DNA of 9,885 bases from Chloroflexota bacterium. GTDB taxonomy: Bacteria; Chloroflexota; Dehalococcoidia; SAR202; UBA11138. The translations under genes and the position numbers were made by a program. Below the pieces are notes generated by a model. That model searched no databases and had not been told where the DNA came from. It saw only the letters and a program-made list of their open reading frames with translations. Where the stretch lies: contig JADFHV010000047.1 in assembly GCA_022566975.1 (NCBI GenBank), positions 1 through 9,885 of the forward strand. Direction: 5' to 3'. Of this stretch, positions 1-5,385 are shown piece after piece (position 1 is the stretch's first letter; every line of letters starts with the position of its first letter).

Positions 1-1
1 G

Positions 2-1003
2 CCTACAGCCGCTCAGGCGGAGGGACATCAAAGAGAGGCCGCCGAGCTCGTCGGGGCCGTGCATCCGGTACAGCGCCTGCTGGACTCGCCCAATCCCTTC
101 TGGACCCGTGGAGACCTGTGGCGGGCGACGGAGACCTATCTGGGGCTGTGGGGCTCGGCATACTGGGGACTGGAGCGCGACGCCGTCGGGCGGGTGGCGG
201 AGATATGGCCGCTTCGACCCGACAGGATGAGGGTAGTCCCCGATTCCGAGAGGTACATCAAGGGGTTCGTGTATGTGGGTATGGGACAGCAGCTTATCCC
301 CTATGTGCCCGAGGACGTCCTGTGGATGCGCTACTTCAACCCGCTGGAGGAGCACGCCGGGCTATCTCCTATCGCGCCGCTGAGGCTGTCGGCCGACATG
401 GGGCTGGACGCGCTGCGGGCCAACCGCAACAGCCTGACCAACGAGAGCACGCCTGGACTTTTCATCGAGACCGGAGAGACTCCGACAGATGACGAGGTCA
501 AGGAGTTCTACGATCGGTGGGAGTTGCGCTTCAGAGGCGTGGACAAGGCGCGTCGGCCGGTGCTGCTCAGCGGCGGCATGAAGGCGTCCAACATGGGCTT
601 CAGTCCAAGGGACATGGAGTACGTTCAGAGCCTGCGCTGGAGCCTGGAGGACGTGGCCAGGGTTTACGGCGTGCCCAAGCCGATGATGGGCGATCTCGAG
701 CGCATTACCTTCTCGAACTTCCAGACGGCTCGAAAGGTCTTCTGGGAGGACACGATCGTGCCACAGCTAACCTTCTACCAGGACGCGCTACAGCAGGGGT
801 TGCTGCCGAATCTGGGGCTGGACACGGCCGGGCTCTTCGTCGAGTTCGACCTGGGCGCCGTGGAGGCGCTTCAGGAGAGCGAGAACGACAGGGCGAACCG
901 TCTGCAGGGCTATGTGAAGGCCGGCGTCATGACCATCAACGAGGTCCGGCGGGAGCTGAACCTGCCACCGGTGGAGTGGGGTGACCGGCCGGCCCCTCCC
1001 TAA
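2..1003 (+). CDS. Phage portal protein, HK97 gp3-like family (5' end beyond window)
   Basis: Portal subunit: forms the dodecameric ring at one capsid vertex through which DNA is packaged and ejected, and to which terminase and the connector bind. The frame is open to the left edge (about 333 residues visible; HK97-type portals are usually near 400 or more), so the true start lies upstream and the GTG at 59 is internal. Family signatures are visible: a run HPVQRLLDSPNPFWTR near the visible N-terminus followed by a G-x-A-Y-W step; a central GLSPIAPLR; a C-terminal stretch RVYGVPKPMMGD followed by TFSN; and the ending MTINEVRRELNLPPVE-x-GD that closes many HK97 portals. The stop is TAA at 1001-1003. 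Normally a prohead protease follows directly; here about 1 kb of extra genes intervenes. Family assignment is strong from motifs; no structure or search was run. Confidence 0.95.
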   Translation, partial: PTAAQAEGHQREAAELVGAVHPVQRLLDSPNPFWTRGDLWRATETYLGLWGSAYWGLERDAVGRVAEIWPLRPDRMRVVPDSERYIKGFVYVGMGQQLIPYVPEDVLWMRYFNPLEEHAGLSPIAPLRLSADMGLDALRANRNSLTNESTPGLFIETGETPTDDEVKEFYDRWELRFRGVDKARRPVLLSGGMKASNMGFSPRDMEYVQSLRWSLEDVARVYGVPKPMMGDLERITFSNFQTARKVFWEDTIVPQLTFYQDALQQGLLPNLGLDTAGLFVEFDLGAVEALQESENDRANRLQGYVKAGVMTINEVRRELNLPPVEWGDRPAPP

Positions 1004-1090
1004 CTGTGGGTTTGCCTGCGAAGGATGGGGAGCGAGTATCAGGGGTGGGCGAGAGCCGACGAATGCAGGTTCCGGGTTGCGAATCAGACT

Positions 1091-1096
1091 AGGAGG
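1091..1096 (+). promoter_or_regulatory. Shine-Dalgarno AGGAGG that sets the start of the 64-aa gene
   Basis: A full AGGAGG lies 5 nt before ATG 1102 but only 2 nt before the in-frame TTG at 1099. This favours the ATG as the start. Confidence 0.75.
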
Positions 1097-1101
1097 CCTT
1101 G

Positions 1102-1296
1102 ATGGGGGAGTTGCAAGCCATACGCTGTGACCACGACGGGCTCAAGATGGCCGAAGTCAAGGATGGCCACCTGATTCTGCGCACCAAGCACCACGGCGAG
1201 ACCCACGTGAAGATCGTCTCCTTGGGGGAGCTGGTGGAGGGCGAGGATGTTTACAGGCGGACGGGCCCTGTTGACAATACGAAGGGCCCGCGCTAG
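1102..1296 (+). CDS. Small phage protein of unknown function (64 aa)
   Basis: I do not recognise this gene with certainty. It encodes 64 residues, soluble and histidine/lysine-rich, with no signal peptide or membrane segment. The start is ATG 1102, chosen over TTG 1099 for its 5-nt spacing from AGGAGG. The N-terminal half reads Q-A-I-R-C-D-H-D-G-L, then A-E-V-K-D-G-H-L-I-L, then K-H-H-G-E-T-H. This layout resembles small Com-type zinc-finger proteins (IRC-x2-C, a hydrophobic strand, then CPRC), but only one cysteine remains and the second metal pair is replaced by histidines. That resemblance is inference. It lies 98 bp after the portal gene and 33 bp before the SRPBCC gene, and probably shares their transcript. 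Confidence 0.7.
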   Translation: MGELQAIRCDHDGLKMAEVKDGHLILRTKHHGETHVKIVSLGELVEGEDVYRRTGPVDNTKGPR

Positions 1297-1329
1297 GATG
1301 CCGTATCACCGACGCTCGGGAGGGCCATC

Positions 1330-1779
1330 ATGCCCAGGACTTCGACCTCTGCTCACATCCCGGCCAAGCCCGAGGACGTGTTCGCGGCCTTATCTGACCT
1401 GACGCGCCATCCGCAGTTAGCGGCCAACGAAGACCTGGCCATCGAGGCCGTTTCGGAGGGTGAGGTGGGCGTAGGCAGCGAATACCGCTCGAGCGTCCGG
1501 TTCATGGGCAAGGACGTGACCGCCCAGCTCCGCGTGACCGAGCATGAGCCGCCCTCGCGATTCTGCTACGTTGCCACCGACTCCACAGGGACCCACACCC
1601 AGGAGATCGATATCCGCGCGGACAACGGCGGCTCCCTGGTCACGCGAACGACCACCAGCGAGATGTCGTTCATGACGACTCTCATGTTCAATCTGTTCGG
1701 TTGGCGCATGGTCGGGAAGCCTGGCATGACGAAGTGGTACGAGAAGCTCGGTGCTCAGCTCGAGACGCCGGACTCATAG
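1330..1779 (+). CDS. SRPBCC / polyketide cyclase-like (Bet v 1 fold) protein
   Basis: A 149-residue protein matching the START/RHO-alpha-C/PITP/Bet v 1/CoxG superfamily in length and pattern. The N-terminus has a strand of alternating residues, then P-x2-VFAALSDLTRHPQL (the first helices). G-V-G-S-E-Y starts the next strand, VTEHEPPSRFCY is the typical VTE-x-EPP-x-RF turn, and an amphipathic C-terminal helix around GMTKWYEKLGAQLE closes the hydrophobic cavity. Members bind or convert hydrophobic ligands; the ligand here cannot be told. The start ATG is preceded by GGGAGG (1318-1323) with 6-nt spacing. It is not a virion component in any HK97-type phage I know, so it is probably a moron, a cargo gene between portal and protease. 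Codon use looks like the neighbours. The fold call is fairly safe; the role is unknown. Confidence 0.85.
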   Translation: MPRTSTSAHIPAKPEDVFAALSDLTRHPQLAANEDLAIEAVSEGEVGVGSEYRSSVRFMGKDVTAQLRVTEHEPPSRFCYVATDSTGTHTQEIDIRADNGGSLVTRTTTSEMSFMTTLMFNLFGWRMVGKPGMTKWYEKLGAQLETPDS

Positions 1780-1793
1780 ACGCCTAGAGGCTC

Positions 1794-1822
1794 TTGACAG
1801 AACCGAACGCATGTGCTAGTCT
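1794..1822 (+). promoter_or_regulatory. Sigma70-type promoter with extended -10
   Basis: TTGACA (1794-1799) matches the -35 consensus exactly. A 17-nt spacer follows, then TAGTCT (1817-1822) preceded by TG at 1814-1815 (extended -10). The -10 hexamer matches at T1, A2 and T6. It begins 14 bp after the SRPBCC stop. Expected transcription start is near 1829. It is the best promoter in the window and points into the RNA locus and protease gene. Confidence 0.75.
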
Positions 1823-1828
1823 TTAGCC

Positions 1829-1927
1829 AGACAGAGAGTTAGCCCGCTCCGAGACGGAGCCAACCTTAGAGGGCGAAGACGCCCCCGATGCGCGGCCGAA
1901 GAAGGCCCCCACCGGGGGCTTTTTTTT
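1829..1927 (+). ncRNA. Candidate structured small RNA or attenuated leader (about 100 nt)
   Basis: The interval between a strong promoter and a strong intrinsic terminator contains no credible ORF. Visible structure: hairpin A at 1846-1860 (stem GCTCCG/CGGAGC, loop AGA), extendable by GTT 1838-1840 with AAC 1862-1864; hairpin B at 1871-1884 (GGGCG/CGCCC, loop AAGA); and the terminator hairpin at 1905-1919. Two alternatives compete with the terminator. GGCC-GAAGAA-GGCC (1894-1907) uses part of its 5' arm, and a second GCCCCC at 1881-1886 could pair with 1914-1919. That suggests either a stand-alone sRNA or a leader whose readthrough into the protease and capsid genes is controlled. It matches no riboswitch class I can recall, and no tRNA features are present. 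Transcription start is estimated, not seen. Confidence 0.5.
1902..1927 (+). terminator. Intrinsic (Rho-independent) terminator
   Basis: The stem GCCCCC (1905-1910) pairs with GGGGGC (1914-1919) around a 3-nt loop. It is extended by a G-T and two A-T pairs and followed by a run of eight T (1920-1927). It lies about 105 nt after the 1794-1822 promoter and 136 bp before the protease start, so it ends the short RNA or attenuates transcription into the head genes. Confidence 0.85.
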
Positions 1928-1937
1928 GTGGCCCCAG

Positions 1938-1959
1938 CCCTTCGAGAGGCTCACCGAGG
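1938..1959 (+). repeat. Dispersed host-type repeat, copy 1 (divergent)
   Basis: CCCTTCGAGAGGCTCACCGA shares the core CCCTTCGA...GCTCA with copies at 1995-2020 (+) and 8311-8330 (reverse). Such elements occur in many copies in some high-GC bacterial genomes; finding them here suggests exchange with host DNA. Confidence 0.55.
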
Positions 1960-1994
1960 AACCGTCTTAGAGAAAAGCAGCGGTCCCAGTGCGG

Positions 1995-2020
1995 CCCTTC
2001 GACAAGCTCAGGGCGAGCGG
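1995..2020 (+). repeat. Dispersed host-type repeat, copy 2
   Basis: It begins CCCTTCGACAAGCTCAGGGC and ends GAGCGG. This is the canonical form of an intergenic repeat I associate with Chloroflexota and several proteobacterial genomes. It lies in the leader of the protease gene and creates a false N-terminal extension of that reading frame (residues FDKLRASG). Confidence 0.65.
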
Positions 2021-2052
2021 TTTGCAGTCGCGTTGGTGGTGTTCGACGCAGC

Positions 2053-2058
2053 AGGAGG
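2053..2058 (+). promoter_or_regulatory. Shine-Dalgarno AGGAGG that sets the protease start
   Basis: AGGAGG stands 5 nt before ATG 2064. The same frame is open back to an ATG at 1989, but that upstream part is repeat DNA without a ribosome site, so 2064 is the start. Confidence 0.8.
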
Positions 2059-2063
2059 CACGG

Positions 2064-2669
2064 ATGAACAGGGCGGTCAGGTCGATGAACATGGATATCG
2101 TGGAGCGACTGGCGCTGGGCGACGGCGCGTGCCGCGTTACCATCGCCGCCAACGAGAGTGTGCGCCAGCCGCCCGAGCTGGACTTCGACGGTCTGTCCAC
2201 CGAGAACTATGCCAGGAACCCGGTGGTGATGTGGGCCCACGACTCGGTGGGCCGGTCGCCATCGGGCGGGCTGCCCATCGGCCGTACCTTGAGCATTGCA
2301 AAGACCCCCGGCGGCCGCATCGTCGCGGACTTCGAGTTTCTAGACGAAGACCCGTTTGCCCAGCGAGTCAAGAACGCCTGGGACAAGGGGTTCCTGCAGG
2401 CGGCCTCCATCAGCTGGGTACCGCTGGAGAGCGTGCCTGTGGAGGGAGGCAGGTGGCGGGACGTTCGGGCCGACCTGCTGGAGTGGTCCATCGTCTCGGT
2501 GCCCGCGGACCCGGAGGCGCTGCGCGAGTCTCACCGCCTTATGCTCGACGTCTTCTTGGGTAACGGCGAGGCGCCGGAGGCTGTAAGCACGGAGGCCGTC
2601 AGCGTCGACGAACTGGCCGAGGTCCGGGCGGTGGTACAGGAGATCAAGGCGGCGCTGCTGGGGTCATGA
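2064..2669 (+). CDS. HK97-type prohead protease (peptidase S78/U35 family)
   Basis: Capsid maturation protease of 201 residues, near the family's usual size. It is packaged inside the procapsid, where it cuts the N-terminal scaffold from the capsid protein and then itself. Expected catalytic elements are visible in order: H59 in V-V-M-W-A-H-D, the following PIG at 71-73, S115 in the run LQAASISW, and E140 in LLEWS just before S-V-P-A-D-P, which corresponds to the family's E-x-S-x-V-x-x-P-A. The C-terminal 30 residues are acidic and helical (VDELAEVRAVVQEIKAALL), probably a targeting or dispensable tail. The start ATG follows AGGAGG at 2053-2058. It lies directly before the capsid gene, the usual order, but its leader carries a terminator and two repeats. 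Confidence 0.93.
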   Translation: MNRAVRSMNMDIVERLALGDGACRVTIAANESVRQPPELDFDGLSTENYARNPVVMWAHDSVGRSPSGGLPIGRTLSIAKTPGGRIVADFEFLDEDPFAQRVKNAWDKGFLQAASISWVPLESVPVEGGRWRDVRADLLEWSIVSVPADPEALRESHRLMLDVFLGNGEAPEAVSTEAVSVDELAEVRAVVQEIKAALLGS

Positions 2670-2779
2670 ACGCAACGAGGGCGAACTGTGCCCGTGATGC
2701 CCCCCCCCATAATGGCCCCAGAAAGGGGTTGGGTGGAGCATGACGCCAAGTGAGTAACGAAAAGGAGGAGTGGAGCGAT

Positions 2780-4255
2780 ATGGCAACAGCCGACATAGAA
2801 GCTATCAAGAAGGACCTGACGGACATCAATGCCTTCGTGCGGGAGCGGTTCGACCCGATGACGCGCCAGGTAGACCTCTTGAAAGAGGAGACCGAGCGGC
2901 TGGGACGAGACGTCCTGAGCATACAGCAGCGAGACCGTGCCACGCGACGCGAGGCGCTCGTGCGACAGGCCGACGGGGACGCGTCCCTGGCGGTGCCAGA
3001 GGGCCCGTACGCCGGTATGGACGTGCTGGACCTGGCTCTGCTGCGGCGATTCGCCTACGCCCAACGGAGGGAGTCCTTTGGACCGGCGTGGCTTGAGAGG
3101 GCCGAGGAGGCGAAGCGCCTTCTGACCGCCGCCGCGACGCCGGCGACCATCCAGCAGTCTCATGAGACCGCGGCCCGGAAGCTGGAGGCCTGGTACACGG
3201 TGGACCGGAAGCCGACGGGCCAGTTCGAGGGTTTCAGCCGCCCCATGCTCCAGTCCCTGACCAGGGCCGCGATGGACAGCACCACGGCGGGGTCGGGCGA
3301 CGAGCTGGTGGCGACGCTCGAGGCGCGGGAGCTCTGGATGGACGTGAACCTCCAGACCCTGGTGGCGTCGCTCATCCCGACCGTCACGATGCCGTCCAAT
3401 CCCTTCGACATTCCGAGGCAGCTGGGCGACGTGAACTTCTACCCCGGCACCGAGAACGTGGCGACTACGTCCACGGCCCTGGGCACGGGTAAGACGACGT
3501 TGACGGCATACGAGCTCGTCGGGCAGGTCCCCTACTCCTTCACCCTGGAGGAGGATGCGGTCATCGCGTTGCTACCCGAGATCAGGGCCGGGCTGGTCCG
3601 GAACGTGGCCGAGGCTCTGGACGACATCGTCCTCAACGCCGACACCACGACGACCAACAGCATCAACGCCGACGGGGCCACCATCGCGGCCAGCGACGCC
3701 GGCAAGGGCCACTGGCTACTGGGCTACGACGGCATCACCCACCTACCCCTGGTGGACAACACCAGTCAGGCCAACGACCACAACGCGGCAGTCTCTGACG
3801 ACATGTTCAACGAGATCCGCGCCAAGCTGGGCAAGCACGGCGTGAGGCCGTCTCAGCTGGTCTGGGTGATGGACGTGAACACCTTCATCCGCGCCCAGTC
3901 CATCAGCCAGTTCAGGACCATGGACAAGCTGGGGCCCAACGCGACGATACTGACCGGGATGCTAGGCGCGATCGAGGGCATCCCCACCATCGTCTCGGAG
4001 CAGATGAAGCTGGCCGACACCGATGGCAAGGTAACCGACGGCGGCAATGCCACGGACACGGGTCGCCTTCTGATAGTCAACCGGACGCAGTGGGCACAGG
4101 GCTTCCGGCGCGAGCTGACCCTGGACGTGGACCGGGACACGCAAAAGAGGCAGACGGTGGTCACCGTGAGCTTCAGGCACGCACTGACGGAGCGGTCGGG
4201 CACGCGGTCCACGGCCACCCACACCGCCTTGCAGTACGACATCACCGGAATCTAG
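2780..4255 (+). CDS. Major capsid protein, HK97 gp5-like, with N-terminal scaffold domain
   Basis: Shell subunit of 491 residues. Residues 1 to about 60 are a charged coiled coil (IEAIKKDLTDINAFV... LLKEETERLGRDV), the delta/scaffold domain expected to be removed by the protease. From about residue 155 the HK97 capsid fold appears: a stretch on T-A-G-S-G-D-E-L-V, then N-L-Q-T-L-V-A-S-L, PSNPFDIPR, the long E-loop region, Y-S-F-T-L-E-E-D-A-V, an N-V-A-E-A-L-D-D helix, W-V-M-D-V-N-T-F near the A-domain, and a C-terminal W-A-Q-G-F-R-R-E-L-T beta strand. The ATG at 2780 follows an AGGAGG/GGAG-rich stretch (2763-2775). A GTG at 2750 in the same frame would add ten residues but is poorly placed for a ribosome site. 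A strong hairpin lies just after the stop. Confidence 0.94.
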   Translation: MATADIEAIKKDLTDINAFVRERFDPMTRQVDLLKEETERLGRDVLSIQQRDRATRREALVRQADGDASLAVPEGPYAGMDVLDLALLRRFAYAQRRESFGPAWLERAEEAKRLLTAAATPATIQQSHETAARKLEAWYTVDRKPTGQFEGFSRPMLQSLTRAAMDSTTAGSGDELVATLEARELWMDVNLQTLVASLIPTVTMPSNPFDIPRQLGDVNFYPGTENVATTSTALGTGKTTLTAYELVGQVPYSFTLEEDAVIALLPEIRAGLVRNVAEALDDIVLNADTTTTNSINADGATIAASDAGKGHWLLGYDGITHLPLVDNTSQANDHNAAVSDDMFNEIRAKLGKHGVRPSQLVWVMDVNTFIRAQSISQFRTMDKLGPNATILTGMLGAIEGIPTIVSEQMKLADTDGKVTDGGNATDTGRLLIVNRTQWAQGFRRELTLDVDRDTQKRQTVVTVSFRHALTERSGTRSTATHTALQYDITGI

Positions 4256-4265
4256 GCAGAGCGCA

Positions 4266-4297
4266 GGCCCGGGGCGGACCATCGTCCGCCCCGGGCC
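4266..4297 (+). terminator. Perfect 14-bp GC hairpin after the capsid gene, without T-tract
   Basis: GGCCCGGGGCGGAC (4266-4279) pairs with its exact complement at 4284-4297 around a CATC loop, starting 11 bp after the capsid stop. There is no T-run, so it is not a classical intrinsic terminator. It may slow or partly end transcription, or protect the 3' end of capsid mRNA, giving more capsid protein than downstream products. It is symmetrical, so it could act on either strand. Confidence 0.6.
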
Positions 4298-4329
4298 ACC
4301 GAATCAGAGACGGAGGAAAGGAGACCGAA

Positions 4330-4800
4330 ATGGCACCACAGGTCGCACAGGACATGCCGATCGCTGAGGCCGTCAAGGAGCTAGCCGGCCCGGCCCTGTC
4401 CGGGATCATATACACCCACAAGAAGAGCATCGTGGAGGACCTGGCCTCCGGGAACACCAACGCCTTCGCCTTCTCCATCCAGAACCCGGAGGACGTCGAC
4501 TGTCTCATTACGAGGGTCATCGTCGACATCACCACCGCCGGAGGGTCCGCCAGCTCAGTCCTCGACGTCGACACCGTAGACGGCGCCACCGCCACCGGCG
4601 ACGACATCATCGACGGCCTGGACCTGAACGCCACAGGGGTCTCGGACAACATCACCAACGGCGGCAGCAACGGCGATAAGAAGCCGGTGAAGTGGGACAA
4701 GAAAGGCGGCACCAACGACGACCTCACCGGGAAGATTCTGGTCGCCAATGCCGCCTCACTAGTTGGGAAAGTCGTAATCGAGTACGTCCCCTTGAGCTAG
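4330..4800 (+). CDS. Probable virion structural/decoration protein (156 aa)
   Basis: No firm family recognised. The protein has 156 residues, is acidic in the middle and beta-rich, with no membrane segment. A short helical N-terminus (IAEAVKELAG) is followed by F-A-F-S-I-Q-N-P, then I-T-R-V-I-V-D-I-T-T-A-G-G, a D/N/G-rich loop region (residues 75-120, many DD and NG pairs), and a final strand pair ending V-V-I-E-Y-V-P-L. This pattern of strands with long D/G/N loops is typical of small capsid-surface or head-decoration proteins and fits its place immediately after the capsid gene. The start ATG 4330 is fixed by AGGAG at 4319-4323 with 6-nt spacing. The frame is open upstream to 4090, but that part overlaps the capsid gene and is not coding. 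The role is inferred from position and composition. Confidence 0.75.
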   Translation: MAPQVAQDMPIAEAVKELAGPALSGIIYTHKKSIVEDLASGNTNAFAFSIQNPEDVDCLITRVIVDITTAGGSASSVLDVDTVDGATATGDDIIDGLDLNATGVSDNITNGGSNGDKKPVKWDKKGGTNDDLTGKILVANAASLVGKVVIEYVPLS

Positions 4801-4804
4801 GAGG
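4799..4804 (+). promoter_or_regulatory. Shine-Dalgarno overlapping upstream stop codon
   Basis: AGGAGG shares its first two bases with the TAG ending the 156-aa gene and sits 6 nt before GTG 4811. It supports a non-ATG start and implies translational coupling of the two genes. Confidence 0.75.
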
Positions 4805-4810
4805 TCCGAC

Positions 4811-5083
4811 GTGCCTGAGGCGATAGAAGTAGAGAACATCGGCGACGTGGTGCACAGGTACGAACACTGGCGCACGGGTGTGGTGTACGTCTGGCCCGCC
4901 GGAGAGTCCCGTGAGGTACCTGACGAGGTGGCGCAGACCGTCACCCGGGCACACCCCAACAAGATGCGCTACGCGCACAGGATGATGGACACGCGGGCTC
5001 CGGCCCCTGTGGACATCCGCCACCGTCACTACTGGCGGCTGGATGACACTTGCCGGTGTGGAGCCCAACGCGAGGCGGACTGA
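4811..5083 (+). CDS. Small phage protein with C-terminal Cys/His cluster (90 aa)
   Basis: Function unknown. The first 50 residues read as a small beta domain: V-E-N-I-G-D-V-V-H-R-Y, then T-G-V-V-Y-V-W-P-A-G-E-S-R-E-V-P-D-E-V-A and A-H-P-N-K-M. I have the impression of this layout (Y-x-W/I-P-x-G-x2-x-x-VP-x2-VA...HP) in short proteins of phage head blocks, but know no assigned role. The C-terminus, D-I-R-H-R-H-Y-W-R-L-D-D-T-C-R-C-G, could bind a metal through H and C side chains, though the number of ligands is marginal. The GTG start is supported by AGGAGG at 4799-4804. The stop TGA overlaps the next start (TGATG at 5081-5085), so the genes are translationally coupled. Confidence 0.75.
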   Translation: MPEAIEVENIGDVVHRYEHWRTGVVYVWPAGESREVPDEVAQTVTRAHPNKMRYAHRMMDTRAPAPVDIRHRHYWRLDDTCRCGAQREAD

Positions 5084-5358
5084 TGCCTATTGTAGACACC
5101 ATTACAGTGACCAGCGCGGGTACAGCCGTCCAGTCCCCCAAGAGCGGGACCGTCACGGCAGTCCTCTTCAAGGCCAGGAGCTCCAACACCGGGTCGGTAT
5201 ACCTGGGTGGCTCCACCGTGAGCTCATCCAGCGGTGTGGAGCTGGAACCGGGAGGGGCGGTCGAGCTCAGCTTCCAGGGCTACGGCCGTCTGGAGGACTG
5301 GTACGCCGACGCCGACAACAACAACGACAAGGTCGATTTCATAGGGGACAACTCCTAG
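5083..5358 (+). CDS. Small beta-rich structural protein, paralog A (91 aa)
   Basis: A 91-residue beta-sandwich-like protein, clearly homologous to the next gene. Shared elements in order: T-V-T-x-A-G-T-A-V near residue 10, a strand with A-x-S near 33, G-x-V-Y-x-G-G-S around 38-45, L-x-P-G-x-A near 55, and the C-terminal D-x-D-N-N-x3-V-D-F (nt 5308-5340). It is rich in Ser, Thr and Gly with no cysteine. Its place among head genes suggests a capsid decoration or head-surface protein. The start ATG 5083 overlaps the previous stop and has GAGG at 5072-5075. The frame is open to 5050, but that upstream piece lies inside the previous gene. The name is by inference; duplication is directly visible. 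Confidence 0.78.
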   Translation: MPIVDTITVTSAGTAVQSPKSGTVTAVLFKARSSNTGSVYLGGSTVSSSSGVELEPGGAVELSFQGYGRLEDWYADADNNNDKVDFIGDNS

Positions 5359-5385
5359 CGGCGAGACTACCGGAGGTGTGACCAG

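Noticed and set aside
1829..1927. tRNA or known riboswitch in the promoter-terminator interval
   Set aside because: No T-loop GGTTCRA sequence, no cloverleaf and no CCA-like end; compared from memory with glycine, guanidine, fluoride, ZTP and c-di-GMP classes without a match.
1989..2063. N-terminal extension of the protease from ATG 1989
   Set aside because: The extra residues are encoded by a dispersed repeat, no ribosome site stands before 1989, and AGGAGG lies 5 nt before ATG 2064.
1888..2064. Possible leader peptide starting at ATG 1888 across the terminator
   Set aside because: No Shine-Dalgarno, Arg/Pro-rich translation running through the T-tract and the repeats; looks like chance.
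1928..2563. Plus-strand open frame of 211 codons overlapping the protease
   Set aside because: Out-of-frame shadow rich in Arg, Gly and Ala; the protease frame has clear catalytic motifs.
2750..2779. GTG 2750 as start of the capsid protein
   Set aside because: The nearest GGAG is 11 nt away and the purine-rich ribosome site (2763-2775) lies downstream of the GTG, serving ATG 2780. Still possible, but less likely.
2531..3163. Minus-strand open frame of 210 codons across protease end and capsid start
   Set aside because: Antisense shadow of two well-supported genes, low-complexity translation without family features.
4090..4329. Upstream extension of the 156-aa gene inside the capsid gene
   Set aside because: It overlaps the capsid coding sequence and the post-capsid hairpin, translates to Arg/Gly/Pro-rich shadow sequence, and the ribosome site at 4319-4323 marks ATG 4330.
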